Shown here: positions 1 to 5,326 of the stretch, one piece after another | Layout: each line of letters starts with the position of its first letter | Numbering within the stretch: position 1 is the stretch's first letter | Assembly (NCBI GenBank): GCA_947455805.1 | Contig: CANGSN010000249.1 | Location: forward strand, 1 to 5,326 | Reading direction: 5' to 3' | Length of the DNA: 5,326 bases | Origin: Planctomycetota bacterium | GTDB taxonomy: Bacteria; Planctomycetota; UBA1135; UBA2386 | Made by a program: the position numbers and the translations under genes | The notes under the pieces: model-generated | Told to the model about the DNA's origin: nothing | Database searches by the model: none | Seen by the model: only the letters and a program-made list of their open reading frames with translations

Positions 1-381
1 CGCGCCGTCCGGGCCGCGGCGGCAGGCGACGCCGACGCGCAGTTCGCGCGGCACCGGCGGCACTGGGCGCGACGGCGCCATGGCGTAGAGGTCGGTGCGC
101 TCCTGGCGGCCGATCTCGATCAGGTCCTCGCAGCCGCGGTTGGTGACGAACACCGTGCGCGCGAGCTTGCCGGTCAGCACCGCGTTGAGGCCGACCGTGG
201 TGCCGTGCACGACGTCGACCGCTTCGTCGGGTCGCCGGCGCACCGCGTCGAGGCCGCGCAGCACCGCCTGCGACGGGTCGGCCGGCGTCGAGGGCAGCTT
301 GTGCACGCGCAGGCCGGCGCGGTCCCAGCGCACGATGTCGGTGAACGTCCCGCCGGTGTCGATGCCGATGCGCGCTGCCAC
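1..381 (-). CDS. Hydantoinase/oxoprolinase family protein, N-terminal part (HyuA-like), cut off by the window edge
   Basis: The reverse strand reads 127 codons from a GTG at 381 to the window edge without a stop. The N-terminus has the family's nucleotide-binding signature GIDTGGTFTD (residues 6-15), followed by HGTTVGLNAVL (59-69, compare the usual HGTTvaTNALl) and VTNRGCEDLIEIGRQ (79-93, compare TtkGFrDvLeIgRq). These belong to the ASKHA-like HyuA/5-oxoprolinase/acetone carboxylase family, cytoplasmic enzymes that use ATP to open or carboxylate small substrates. Full members have roughly 650-700 residues or are fused to a HyuB half, so most of this gene is missing. The GTG start is supported because the signature sits only five residues after it and no ATG, GTG or TTG lies in frame between 381 and 459. 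No good ribosome binding site is visible. The gene is divergent from plsY. Family is confident; substrate cannot be told from this fragment. Confidence 0.88.
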   Translation of the reverse strand, partial: MAARIGIDTGGTFTDIVRWDRAGLRVHKLPSTPADPSQAVLRGLDAVRRRPDEAVDVVHGTTVGLNAVLTGKLARTVFVTNRGCEDLIEIGRQERTDLYAMAPSRPVPPVPRELRVGVACRRGPDGA

Positions 382-478
382 GGGCCGGCAGGCTAGCGAC
401 GGGGCCCGGGCGAGGCACGCGTCGAACGCGGCAACTGCAGCCTCGCCCCGCGGTGGGCTTCCTCCTAACCTCCCGCCG
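382..478. promoter_or_regulatory. Divergent intergenic region between hyuA-like gene and plsY
   Basis: This 97-base gap separates two divergently transcribed genes, so by position it should hold promoters for both. I find no convincing -35/-10 pair on either strand; it is GC-rich, with only short AT-containing spots such as ctagc (393-397) and taacct (466-471). An inverted repeat, listed separately, occupies the centre. No Shine-Dalgarno sequence precedes plsY: the 20 bases before its ATG are pyrimidine-rich. Promoter content is inferred from gene arrangement, not from motifs. Confidence 0.45.
408..448. repeat. Inverted repeat, 9-bp perfect arms, in the divergent promoter region
   Basis: The arm gggcgaggc (408-416) is exactly complementary to gcctcgccc (440-448), with 23 bases between. 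Inside the loop cgcg (418-421) can pair with cgcg (427-430) around a five-base loop, giving a nested hairpin. No T-run follows on either strand, and both flanking genes start here, so it is not placed as a terminator between gene ends. It could be an operator for a dimeric regulator, an mRNA leader structure, or a chance pairing in GC-rich DNA. Confidence 0.4.
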
Positions 479-1099
479 ATGCTCGTCGGTGTCGTCTGCC
501 TGTGCGCCTTCTTCGTCGGGGCCGTGCCGTTCGCACTGCTCGTCGTGCGGCTGCTGAAGGGCATCGACGTGCGCACCGTCGGCTCCGGCAACGTCGGCGC
601 CACCAACGCGAGCCGCGCGTTCGCCAGCAAGGGCGGCCGCATCGGCGCCTTCCTGCTGATCTACCTGCTCGACGCGGCGAAGGGCTTCCTGCCGGCGCTG
701 CTGGCGCCGCGCTGCGTCGACGCCGATGTGCAACTGGTCGCCGTGCTCGCCGGCGCCGCCGCGGTGCTCGGCCACGTGTTCACGCCGTTCCTCGGCTTCC
801 GCGGCGGCAAGGGCGTCGCCACCGCCACCGGCGTGCTGCTCGCCCTCGACTGGCAGGTGACGCTGATCGCACTCGCCGTGTTCTTCGTCGTGCGCTGGGG
901 CACCGGCCAGGTGTTCTGGGGCAGCCTGGCGCTGGGCCTCGCGCTGCCGGCGGCGGCGATCGGCCTGCACGCCGACGCGGCGTTCGGCGCGCGCCTGCCG
1001 CTGACGGTGCTGTGCCTCGTGCTCGCGGCGTTCCTGGTGTGGACGCACCGCAGCAACCTGAAGAAGCACTTCGCCGCGCGCGCGGCCGGGGCGGCATGA
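479..1099 (+). CDS. plsY: Glycerol-3-phosphate acyltransferase PlsY (acyl-phosphate dependent)
   Basis: The 206-residue product is an integral inner-membrane enzyme that moves an acyl group from acyl-phosphate to sn-glycerol 3-phosphate, giving lysophosphatidic acid, the first step of phospholipid synthesis. Length fits the family (about 190-220). Motif 1 is GSGNVGATNASR (35-46). Motif 2 runs from G98-H99 to G118 with the core GFRGGKGVATATG. Motif 3 is present as THRSNLKK (189-196). Hydrophobic segments lie near residues 1-24, 54-75, 84-105, 112-138 and 146-188. The ATG at 479 was chosen because the first membrane helix begins right there, as in relatives; the open frame continues upstream but is antisense to the hyuA-like gene and does not look like PlsY. 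The stop overlaps gpsA by four bases. Odd point: the tail after motif 3 (HFAARAAGAA) is short and lacks the usual G-x-E glutamate. Confidence 0.95.
   Translation: MLVGVVCLCAFFVGAVPFALLVVRLLKGIDVRTVGSGNVGATNASRAFASKGGRIGAFLLIYLLDAAKGFLPALLAPRCVDADVQLVAVLAGAAAVLGHVFTPFLGFRGGKGVATATGVLLALDWQVTLIALAVFFVVRWGTGQVFWGSLALGLALPAAAIGLHADAAFGARLPLTVLCLVLAAFLVWTHRSNLKKHFAARAAGAA
1096..1099 (+). promoter_or_regulatory. ATGA stop-start overlap coupling plsY to gpsA
   Basis: The gpsA ATG (1096-1098) overlaps the plsY TGA (1097-1099). A short G-run (1088-1091) lies four bases before the ATG, closer than an ideal Shine-Dalgarno site. Such overlaps usually mean translational coupling, so the two enzymes of the same pathway are probably made together. 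Confidence 0.7.
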
Positions 1100-2088
1100 A
1101 GGTCGCGATCCTCGGCAACGGCGGCTTCGGCACGGCGATGTCGCTGGCGCTGTCGCGCATCGGCCATCAGGTGGCGCTGTGGGGGCACGACGCCGTCTAC
1201 ACCGCGCACATCGCCGCGTCGCGGCAGAACCCGCGCTACCTCGAGGGCGTCGTGCTGCCCGATGCGATCCGCGTCAGCAACGACGCCGCGGCCGTGCTCG
1301 AGCGCGCGCAGGTGGTGCTGGTCGCAGTGCCGACGCAGCACGTGCGCAGCGTCGCCACCGCGGTGCGGGCGTTCGTGCCGGCCGGCGTGCCGCTGGTGTC
1401 GCTGGCGAAGGGGCTCGAGCAGACGAGTGGTGCCAGGCCGTCGCAGGTGCTCGGCGAGGTGTTCGGCGAGCCGGGCCGCGTCTACGCGCTCAGCGGGCCG
1501 AGCCACGCCGAGGAGATCGCGCGCGAGCAACCGACCACGGTCGTCGTCGCCGGCGCCGATCCGGCGGTGCTGCAGTCGCTGCAGTCGGCGCTGCAGACGC
1601 CGTGGTTCCGCGTCTACCGCAACCACGACCTGCTCGGCATCGAGCTGTGCGTCGCCTTGAAGAACGTCATGGCGCTGGCCGCCGGCATCGCCGACGGGCT
1701 CGGCTGCGGCGACAACGCCAAGGCGGCGATCCTGACCCGCGGGCTGGTCGAGATGCAGCGCTTCGGCCTGGCCCAGGGCGCCGACGCGCGCACGTTCTTC
1801 GGCCTCGCCGGCGTCGGCGATCTCGCCGTCACCGCGTTCTCGCGGCACGGCCGCAACCGCGCGTTCGGCGAACGTATCGGCCGCGGCGAGACCTTGGCGC
1901 AGGCGCTGGCGGCGTCACCGAAGGTGGCCGAGGGCGTGTGGACGTCGCGCGTGGTCGTCGCCGCGGCGCGCACGCTCGGCGTCGAGATGCCGATCGCGAC
2001 CGCGGTCGCGCGCGTCTTGTTCGAGGATCTGTCGCCCAAGCTCGCGGTGCGCGAGCTGATGGAGCGCGACCAGAAGGCGGAAGCGTGA
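1096..2088 (+). CDS. gpsA: NAD(P)-dependent glycerol-3-phosphate dehydrogenase GpsA
   Basis: The 330-residue product is a cytoplasmic dehydrogenase that reduces dihydroxyacetone phosphate to sn-glycerol 3-phosphate, the substrate of PlsY encoded just upstream. Length matches the family (about 330-340). The Rossmann dinucleotide loop GNGGFGTA is at residues 7-14, after the first beta strand (KVAIL). Next come VPTQHVR (78-84), SLAKGLE (102-108, with K105), LSGPSHAEE (132-140) and the active-site segment ALKNVMALAAGIADGLG (187-203, with K189). The C-terminal domain holds GLAGVGDLAVTAFSRHGRN (236-254), close to the family pattern GlaGlGDLivTc.S..sRN, and a late VAEGVWT (277-283, with E279). No key residue seems missing. 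The start is fixed by the Rossmann strand and by the four-base overlap with plsY. A short direct repeat, ctgcagtcg twice at 1570-1587, encodes LQSLQS. Confidence 0.96.
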   Translation: MKVAILGNGGFGTAMSLALSRIGHQVALWGHDAVYTAHIAASRQNPRYLEGVVLPDAIRVSNDAAAVLERAQVVLVAVPTQHVRSVATAVRAFVPAGVPLVSLAKGLEQTSGARPSQVLGEVFGEPGRVYALSGPSHAEEIAREQPTTVVVAGADPAVLQSLQSALQTPWFRVYRNHDLLGIELCVALKNVMALAAGIADGLGCGDNAKAAILTRGLVEMQRFGLAQGADARTFFGLAGVGDLAVTAFSRHGRNRAFGERIGRGETLAQALAASPKVAEGVWTSRVVVAAARTLGVEMPIATAVARVLFEDLSPKLAVRELMERDQKAEA

Positions 2089-2108
2089 GCGCGCCGCAGC
2101 CGGAGTAG
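2085..2108 (+). other. Seven-codon GTG mini-ORF bridging gpsA and the MBOAT gene (doubtful)
   Basis: A GTG (2085-2087) overlaps the gpsA stop in a GTGA arrangement and opens a frame of seven codons (VSAPQPE) ending in TAG at 2106-2108, seven bases before the GTG start of the MBOAT gene. It could let ribosomes finishing gpsA re-initiate and carry over to the next gene, but a frame this short is easily chance in GC-rich DNA. It is listed because it fills most of the 27-base gap. Confidence 0.15.
2102..2105 (+). promoter_or_regulatory. Shine-Dalgarno site for the MBOAT gene
   Basis: GGAG lies ten bases before the GTG at 2116. It is the only purine-rich ribosome binding match in the gpsA-MBOAT gap and supports this GTG as the start; there is no ATG nearby in frame. 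Confidence 0.5.
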
Positions 2109-2115
2109 GGCGAAC

Positions 2116-3495
2116 GTGGTCTTCGCGTCGTTCGTCTTCCTGTTCTGGTTCCTGCCGCTGTTCCTGCCGCTGTACTTCGCGGTGCCGCCCCGCTGGCGCA
2201 ACCTGGCACTGACGCTCGGCAGCATCGCGTTCTACGGTTGGTGGCGGCCGCAGTACGTGCTGCTGATGCTGCTCAGCATCACCTTCGACTGGTGGGCCGG
2301 CTTGCGCATGGGCGAGCCCGGCTCCGGGCGGCCGCGCAAGGCCTGGCTGCTGTTCTCGCTGGTCACCAACCTCGGCCTGCTCGGCTGGTTCAAGTACGCG
2401 AACCTGCTGGTCGGCACGTGGAACGATCTCGCACCGTGGCCGGTCGCGTGGGAGAGCGTGCTGCTGCCCGTCGGCATCTCGTTCTTCACCTTCCAGTCGA
2501 TGAGCTACACGATCGACGTCTACCGCGGCGACGTGAAGCCCGAGCGCAGCCTGCTCGACCTCGTCTGTTTCGTGTCGATGTTCCCGCAGCTCGTCGCCGG
2601 ACCGATCGTGCGCTACAGCGAGGTGCGCGTGTCGCTGCACGAGCGCCGCGTCGACCTGCGCGACCTCAGCGACGGCGTGTTCCTGTTCGCGTTCGGCCTC
2701 GCCAAGAAGGTGCTGATCGCCGACTCGCTCGGGCCGCTGGTCGACGCCGTCTACGCCGGCGACAACCCCGGCTTCGTCGCCGCCTGGGCCGCGGCGTTCG
2801 GCTACTCGCTGCAGATCTACTTCGACTTCTCCGGCTACAGCGACATGGCGGTCGGCCTCGGCCGCATGCTCGGCTTCGCCTTTCCGAGCAACTTCCTGTC
2901 GCCGTACCGCGCGTCGAGCATCACCGAGCTGTGGCGGCGCTGGCACGTGAGCCTCAGCACGTGGTTGCGCGACTACCTCTACGTGCCGCTCGGCGGCAAC
3001 CGCCTCGGCGAGTTCCGCGCGCAGTGCAACGTCGCGATCACCATGCTGCTCGGCGGGCTGTGGCATGGCGCGTCGTGGACGTACCTGCTGTGGGGCGCCT
3101 GGCACGGCGTGTTCCTGGTGTTCGAACGGCGCCTCGGCAAGCGGTCGCCGTACGCGGCGCTGCCGCTGTTCGTGCAGGTCGCGGTGACGTTCCTGATCTG
3201 GACGCTGGGCCTCGTGATCTTCCGCAGCCTGACCATGCGCGAACTCGCCGACATCGCCGGCGGCCTCGTCGGCCGGCACGGCCTCGGCACGCTGCCCGAG
3301 CTCGGCCAGCTGCACGCACCGGCGGTGGTGGCGATGCTGGTCGGCGCCGGCATCGTCTTCGCGCTGCCGCGCGCCGAGCAGATGGTCGCACGCGGGCGGC
3401 CGTTGGTCCTGCTGCTGTCGTTGCTGCTGTTGCTGCTGGCGACATGCCAGCTGCTGACGCACGACTTCGTGTCCTTCATCTACTACCAGTTCTGA
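2116..3495 (+). CDS. MBOAT-family membrane O-acyltransferase, AlgI-like
   Basis: The 459-residue polytopic membrane protein belongs to the AlgI/DltB/PatA branch of MBOAT enzymes, which take acetyl from a cytoplasmic donor and pass it across the membrane to a partner. The N-terminus VFASFVFLFWFLPL is the usual AlgI opening, which supports the GTG start. Further hallmarks are GWFKYANLL (90-98), LPVGISFFTFQSMSYTIDVY (117-136), MFPQLVAGPIVRY (155-167), YFDFSGYSDMAVGLGRMLGF (235-254), ELWRRWHVSLSTWLRDYLY (271-289) and PLGGNR (291-296). The likely catalytic histidine is H317 in GGLWHGASW, with a second WHG at 329-331. The protein ends in FIYYQF, matching the family's common F-YFQF terminus, so it is full length. 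It is followed after seven bases by the AlgJ-like gene, its expected partner. A perfect 12-bp tandem repeat (2149-2172) encodes FLPLFLPL, and a leucine-rich CTG/TTG tract forms the last helix. The acylated polymer is unknown; alginate is not implied. Confidence 0.93.
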   Translation: MVFASFVFLFWFLPLFLPLYFAVPPRWRNLALTLGSIAFYGWWRPQYVLLMLLSITFDWWAGLRMGEPGSGRPRKAWLLFSLVTNLGLLGWFKYANLLVGTWNDLAPWPVAWESVLLPVGISFFTFQSMSYTIDVYRGDVKPERSLLDLVCFVSMFPQLVAGPIVRYSEVRVSLHERRVDLRDLSDGVFLFAFGLAKKVLIADSLGPLVDAVYAGDNPGFVAAWAAAFGYSLQIYFDFSGYSDMAVGLGRMLGFAFPSNFLSPYRASSITELWRRWHVSLSTWLRDYLYVPLGGNRLGEFRAQCNVAITMLLGGLWHGASWTYLLWGAWHGVFLVFERRLGKRSPYAALPLFVQVAVTFLIWTLGLVIFRSLTMRELADIAGGLVGRHGLGTLPELGQLHAPAVVAMLVGAGIVFALPRAEQMVARGRPLVLLLSLLLLLLATCQLLTHDFVSFIYYQF

Positions 3496-3502
3496 GCCGT
3501 CC

Positions 3503-4720
3503 ATGAGCTCCGCCGAACCCAACCCCGAACCGACGACGCCCCTGCAGTGGGCGGTGCGTTGGCACGCGGTCGTGCTCGCGGCGCTGCTGTTCGGCTCGGT
3601 GCCGCTGGTGCACCTCGTCTGGCACGGCCTGCTCGGCCACGACGAGCCGCTGTTGCGCACCCGCAGCCAGCTGCCGGCGCCGACCGCGACCGCCGCGTCG
3701 GTCGCCGACGGCTCGTGGATGCTGGCCAAGGAACGCCAACTGCGCGAGGACTCGCCGATCGTCTGGTGGTTGCGCGGTCAGTGGAACGAGCTGCGCTACC
3801 ACGCCGGCGCGCCGCGCAGCACGCAGGTGCACTTCGGCAAGAACGAGTGGTGGTTCATCGCGCCGTCGGTCGATCCGGATCGCGCGGCGTTCGAGCGCGC
3901 GCGGCCGCAGCGGCTGCAGTTCCTGCGCGACGTGCGCACGCTGGTCGAGCAGGCCGGGGCGAAGTTGTTCGTGACGATCGAGCCCGACAAGGCGCGCGTG
4001 TACCCCGACAAGTGCTACGCCGACGGCCAGCTGCCGCCGGGCAAGCGCGACGCCTATGCGGCGATCCTCGCCGACTTCGCCGCGGCAGGCATTCCGACCG
4101 CCGACCTGGCGGCGGCGATGGCGGCCGCGCGCGCTGCCGATCCGAACGCCGAGCTCTACTTCCGCCGCGACACGCACTGGCGTCCGCAAGGGGCTCTGGT
4201 CGGCGGTCAGGCCGCGGCGGCGGCGCTCGAGGCCGTCTACGGCCCGCTGCTCGGGCCGCGGCGTGCGATCGAACTCGGCAACGTCACCAAGATCCGCCTG
4301 CTCGGCGACCTGCCGGCGAACGTCGGGTTCCTCACGCTCGAGGTCGCCGATCCGTCGGTCGGTGGTATGCGCACGCTGCCCTTGAGCCAGCTCGGCGATC
4401 GCCTCGCCGAGGTGCGCGAGTACTACTCCATTCGCGAACGCACGGCGGCCGGCACCGTCGCACTCGACGGCAAGGATCCGAATGCGGAGATCCTCGTGAT
4501 CGGCACCAGCTTCTCCGAGGAGAACGGGGCCAACGCGCTGTCGCTGGCGCTCGGCCGCCCGGTGCGCACGGTGATCGTGCGTGGTGCGGAGGGGCTGAAG
4601 CCGTTGCGCGCTGCGCTGGACGAGCTACGAGCCGGCACCAAGGCGAAGGTCGTGGTGTGGGAGATGGTCGAGCGCGGGTTCTTCGCGGACGCGTGGCTGC
4701 GGCCGGAGGCGCTGCGCTGA
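3503..4720 (+). CDS. AlgJ/AlgX-like SGNH-fold O-acetyltransferase, membrane anchored
   Basis: The 405-residue product resembles AlgJ and the catalytic half of AlgX, extracytoplasmic enzymes that accept acetyl from the MBOAT partner and place it on an exported glycan. One hydrophobic segment at about residues 21-41 reads as an uncleaved signal anchor, with the rest outside the cytoplasmic membrane. GKNEWWF (112-118) matches the family's GkdGWLF strand. The acid and base are seen in RRDTHW (221-226, D223 and H225), and the nucleophile is probably S336 in VIGTSFSEE (332-340); this is the AlgX-type Asp-His-Ser set. Near the end VVWEMVERGF (384-393) matches the conserved closing strand. There is no extra C-terminal carbohydrate-binding module as in AlgX, so size and layout are AlgJ-like. 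The ATG at 3503 lies seven bases after the MBOAT stop with no clear ribosome binding site, suggesting coupling. The target glycan is unknown. Confidence 0.85.
   Translation: MSSAEPNPEPTTPLQWAVRWHAVVLAALLFGSVPLVHLVWHGLLGHDEPLLRTRSQLPAPTATAASVADGSWMLAKERQLREDSPIVWWLRGQWNELRYHAGAPRSTQVHFGKNEWWFIAPSVDPDRAAFERARPQRLQFLRDVRTLVEQAGAKLFVTIEPDKARVYPDKCYADGQLPPGKRDAYAAILADFAAAGIPTADLAAAMAAARAADPNAELYFRRDTHWRPQGALVGGQAAAAALEAVYGPLLGPRRAIELGNVTKIRLLGDLPANVGFLTLEVADPSVGGMRTLPLSQLGDRLAEVREYYSIRERTAAGTVALDGKDPNAEILVIGTSFSEENGANALSLALGRPVRTVIVRGAEGLKPLRAALDELRAGTKAKVVVWEMVERGFFADAWLRPEALR
4705..4709 (+). promoter_or_regulatory. Shine-Dalgarno site for the last gene
   Basis: GGAGG lies ten bases before the ATG at 4720, inside the end of the AlgJ-like gene. 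It is the best ribosome binding match in the array and supports the ATG that overlaps the upstream TGA by one base (TGATG, 4718-4722). Confidence 0.55.
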
Positions 4721-5326
4721 TGGCGATCGCGTTCGCGGGTTCGTTGTCGCGCTGGTTCGCGTCCACCGGCGCTGCCGCCGGCGCCGACCCGGCGCGCCTG
4801 CGCGTCGGCGTCGAGGCGTGGCGGCGCGACCTGTGCGCGTCGGTGGCGCCGAAGGTCGCCGAGCAGCTGGTCTGGGACGAAGGAGCCGCGGCGCAGGCCA
4901 CCAGCGACCTCGGCGACGCCGGCTGGATCGCGCTGCGGCTGCTGGCGTTCTACGGCGAACGCGCCGAATTCGAATGGCCGGACACCACGCCGCCGCTGCT
5001 CGAGCTCGATCCGCACTGGCGCGCCGCCGCCGACGCGAAGTTCCCGAAGACGCTCTACGGCCAGCTGCTGGCCTGTCGCGTCTGGTTGCCCGGCAACTTC
5101 CCGGTGACGTTCCGGGCACCGCTGCCCGACGGCGAAGCCGCCGAGATCGGTTCGCTCGACGTGCTCGCCGACCAGCTGCGCTGGCTGAACGCGCGCACGT
5201 TCCAGGCCGATGCCGACGACGTCGTGGCGTGGCGCACGCTGCCGGCACCGGCCGGCGGCGAACTGCTGGCGGCGGCGCGCCGCGGCTACGCGGCGCTGCA
5301 GCAGGCGCTCGAGCTGGCGCAGCGCG
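4720..5326 (+). CDS. Unrecognised protein, 5' part, coupled to the O-acetylation genes
   Basis: A frame of 202 codons runs from the ATG at 4720 to the window edge without a stop. I do not recognise the family. The start is supported by GGAGG at 4705-4709 and by the one-base overlap with the AlgJ-like stop. Third positions are almost all G or C, as in the neighbours, so it is very likely a real gene. The product looks soluble: it has no clear signal peptide or membrane helix, though the first 20 residues (MAIAFAGSLSRWFASTGAAA) are mildly hydrophobic. It is rich in alanine, leucine and tryptophan, with alternating helical stretches (about 24-52, 64-82, 145-160, 179-202) and a short proline-containing section around 86-140 (for example LELDPHW at 94-100 and VWLPGNFPVTF at 121-131) that may be beta. 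No catalytic motif stands out. By position it may assist or regulate glycan acetylation; this is inference. Confidence 0.75.
   Translation, partial: MAIAFAGSLSRWFASTGAAAGADPARLRVGVEAWRRDLCASVAPKVAEQLVWDEGAAAQATSDLGDAGWIALRLLAFYGERAEFEWPDTTPPLLELDPHWRAAADAKFPKTLYGQLLACRVWLPGNFPVTFRAPLPDGEAAEIGSLDVLADQLRWLNARTFQADADDVVAWRTLPAPAGGELLAAARRGYAALQQALELAQR

Noticed and set aside
408..448. The inverted repeat as an intrinsic terminator
   Set aside because: No T-run follows either arm, and both flanking genes start, rather than end, around it.
95..478. Upstream extension of the plsY frame, which stays open from 95
   Set aside because: This stretch is antisense to the hyuA-like gene, its translation is serine/arginine-rich with no membrane character, and PlsY proteins begin directly with the first helix found at 479.
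661..1848. A 395-codon minus-strand frame antisense to plsY and gpsA
   Set aside because: It lacks any domain, is rich in R, A, H and Q, and lies wholly opposite two confidently identified genes. It is a GC-driven shadow.
2238..3506. A 422-codon plus-strand frame overlapping the MBOAT gene in another reading frame
   Set aside because: It is almost entirely R, A, P and V with no domain, while the frame starting at 2116 holds every AlgI hallmark.
1915..3729. A 604-codon open frame on the minus strand across the end of gpsA, the whole MBOAT gene and the start of the AlgJ-like gene
   Set aside because: Its product is a low-complexity mix of H, Q, R, A, E and D, which is what antisense reading of leucine- and valine-rich membrane codons gives in GC-rich DNA. 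The plus strand carries clear family motifs throughout, and this frame has no recognisable domain.
3476..4189. A 237-codon minus-strand frame antisense to the AlgJ-like gene
   Set aside because: Composition is arginine- and alanine-rich without motifs, and the plus strand carries the conserved DTHW segment in the same region.
2116..4720. Calling the pair alginate-specific algI and algJ
   Set aside because: The motifs establish the family and mechanism only. No alginate synthesis or epimerase gene is present, and similar pairs act on cellulose, peptidoglycan and other glycans.

Overview
The window is very GC-rich (about 70% by eye) and densely coding, with third codon positions almost always G or C. 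It looks like bacterial chromosome. There are no mobile elements, tRNA or rRNA genes, or CRISPR repeats. The taxon cannot be fixed from the sequence. High GC, weak or absent Shine-Dalgarno sites before several genes, and an AlgI/AlgJ-type pair would suit a high-GC Planctomycetota, Myxococcota or Proteobacteria lineage; this is inference only.

Layout. On the minus strand at the left edge lies the 5' end of a hydantoinase/oxoprolinase-family (HyuA-like) gene, starting at 381 and running off the window. A 97-base divergent intergenic region (382-478) follows, carrying a 9-bp GC-rich inverted repeat. Everything to the right is a tight plus-strand array: plsY (479-1099), gpsA (1096-2088), an AlgI-like MBOAT O-acyltransferase (2116-3495), an AlgJ/AlgX-like SGNH acetyltransferase (3503-4720), and an unrecognised gene open at the right edge (4720 onward). 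Gaps are -4, +27, +7 and -1 bases, so this is probably one transcription unit.

How the genes fit together. GpsA makes sn-glycerol 3-phosphate and PlsY acylates it from acyl-phosphate, the first committed step of phospholipid synthesis. These two genes share an ATGA overlap. The next two form the classic export O-acetylation pair: a membrane MBOAT passes acetyl groups across the membrane, and a membrane-anchored SGNH-like enzyme with a DTHW motif and a GTSFS motif puts them on an extracytoplasmic glycan. No polymer synthesis or export gene is in view, so the acetylated substrate is unknown. The last gene overlaps the stop of the acetyltransferase gene and could be an accessory factor, but it matches no family I recognise.

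The best leads are the unknown gene coupled to the O-acetylation pair, the pairing of that module with phospholipid genes, and a PlsY C-terminus that lacks the glutamate usually seen in motif 3. I see no clear evidence of an entirely new system within the window.
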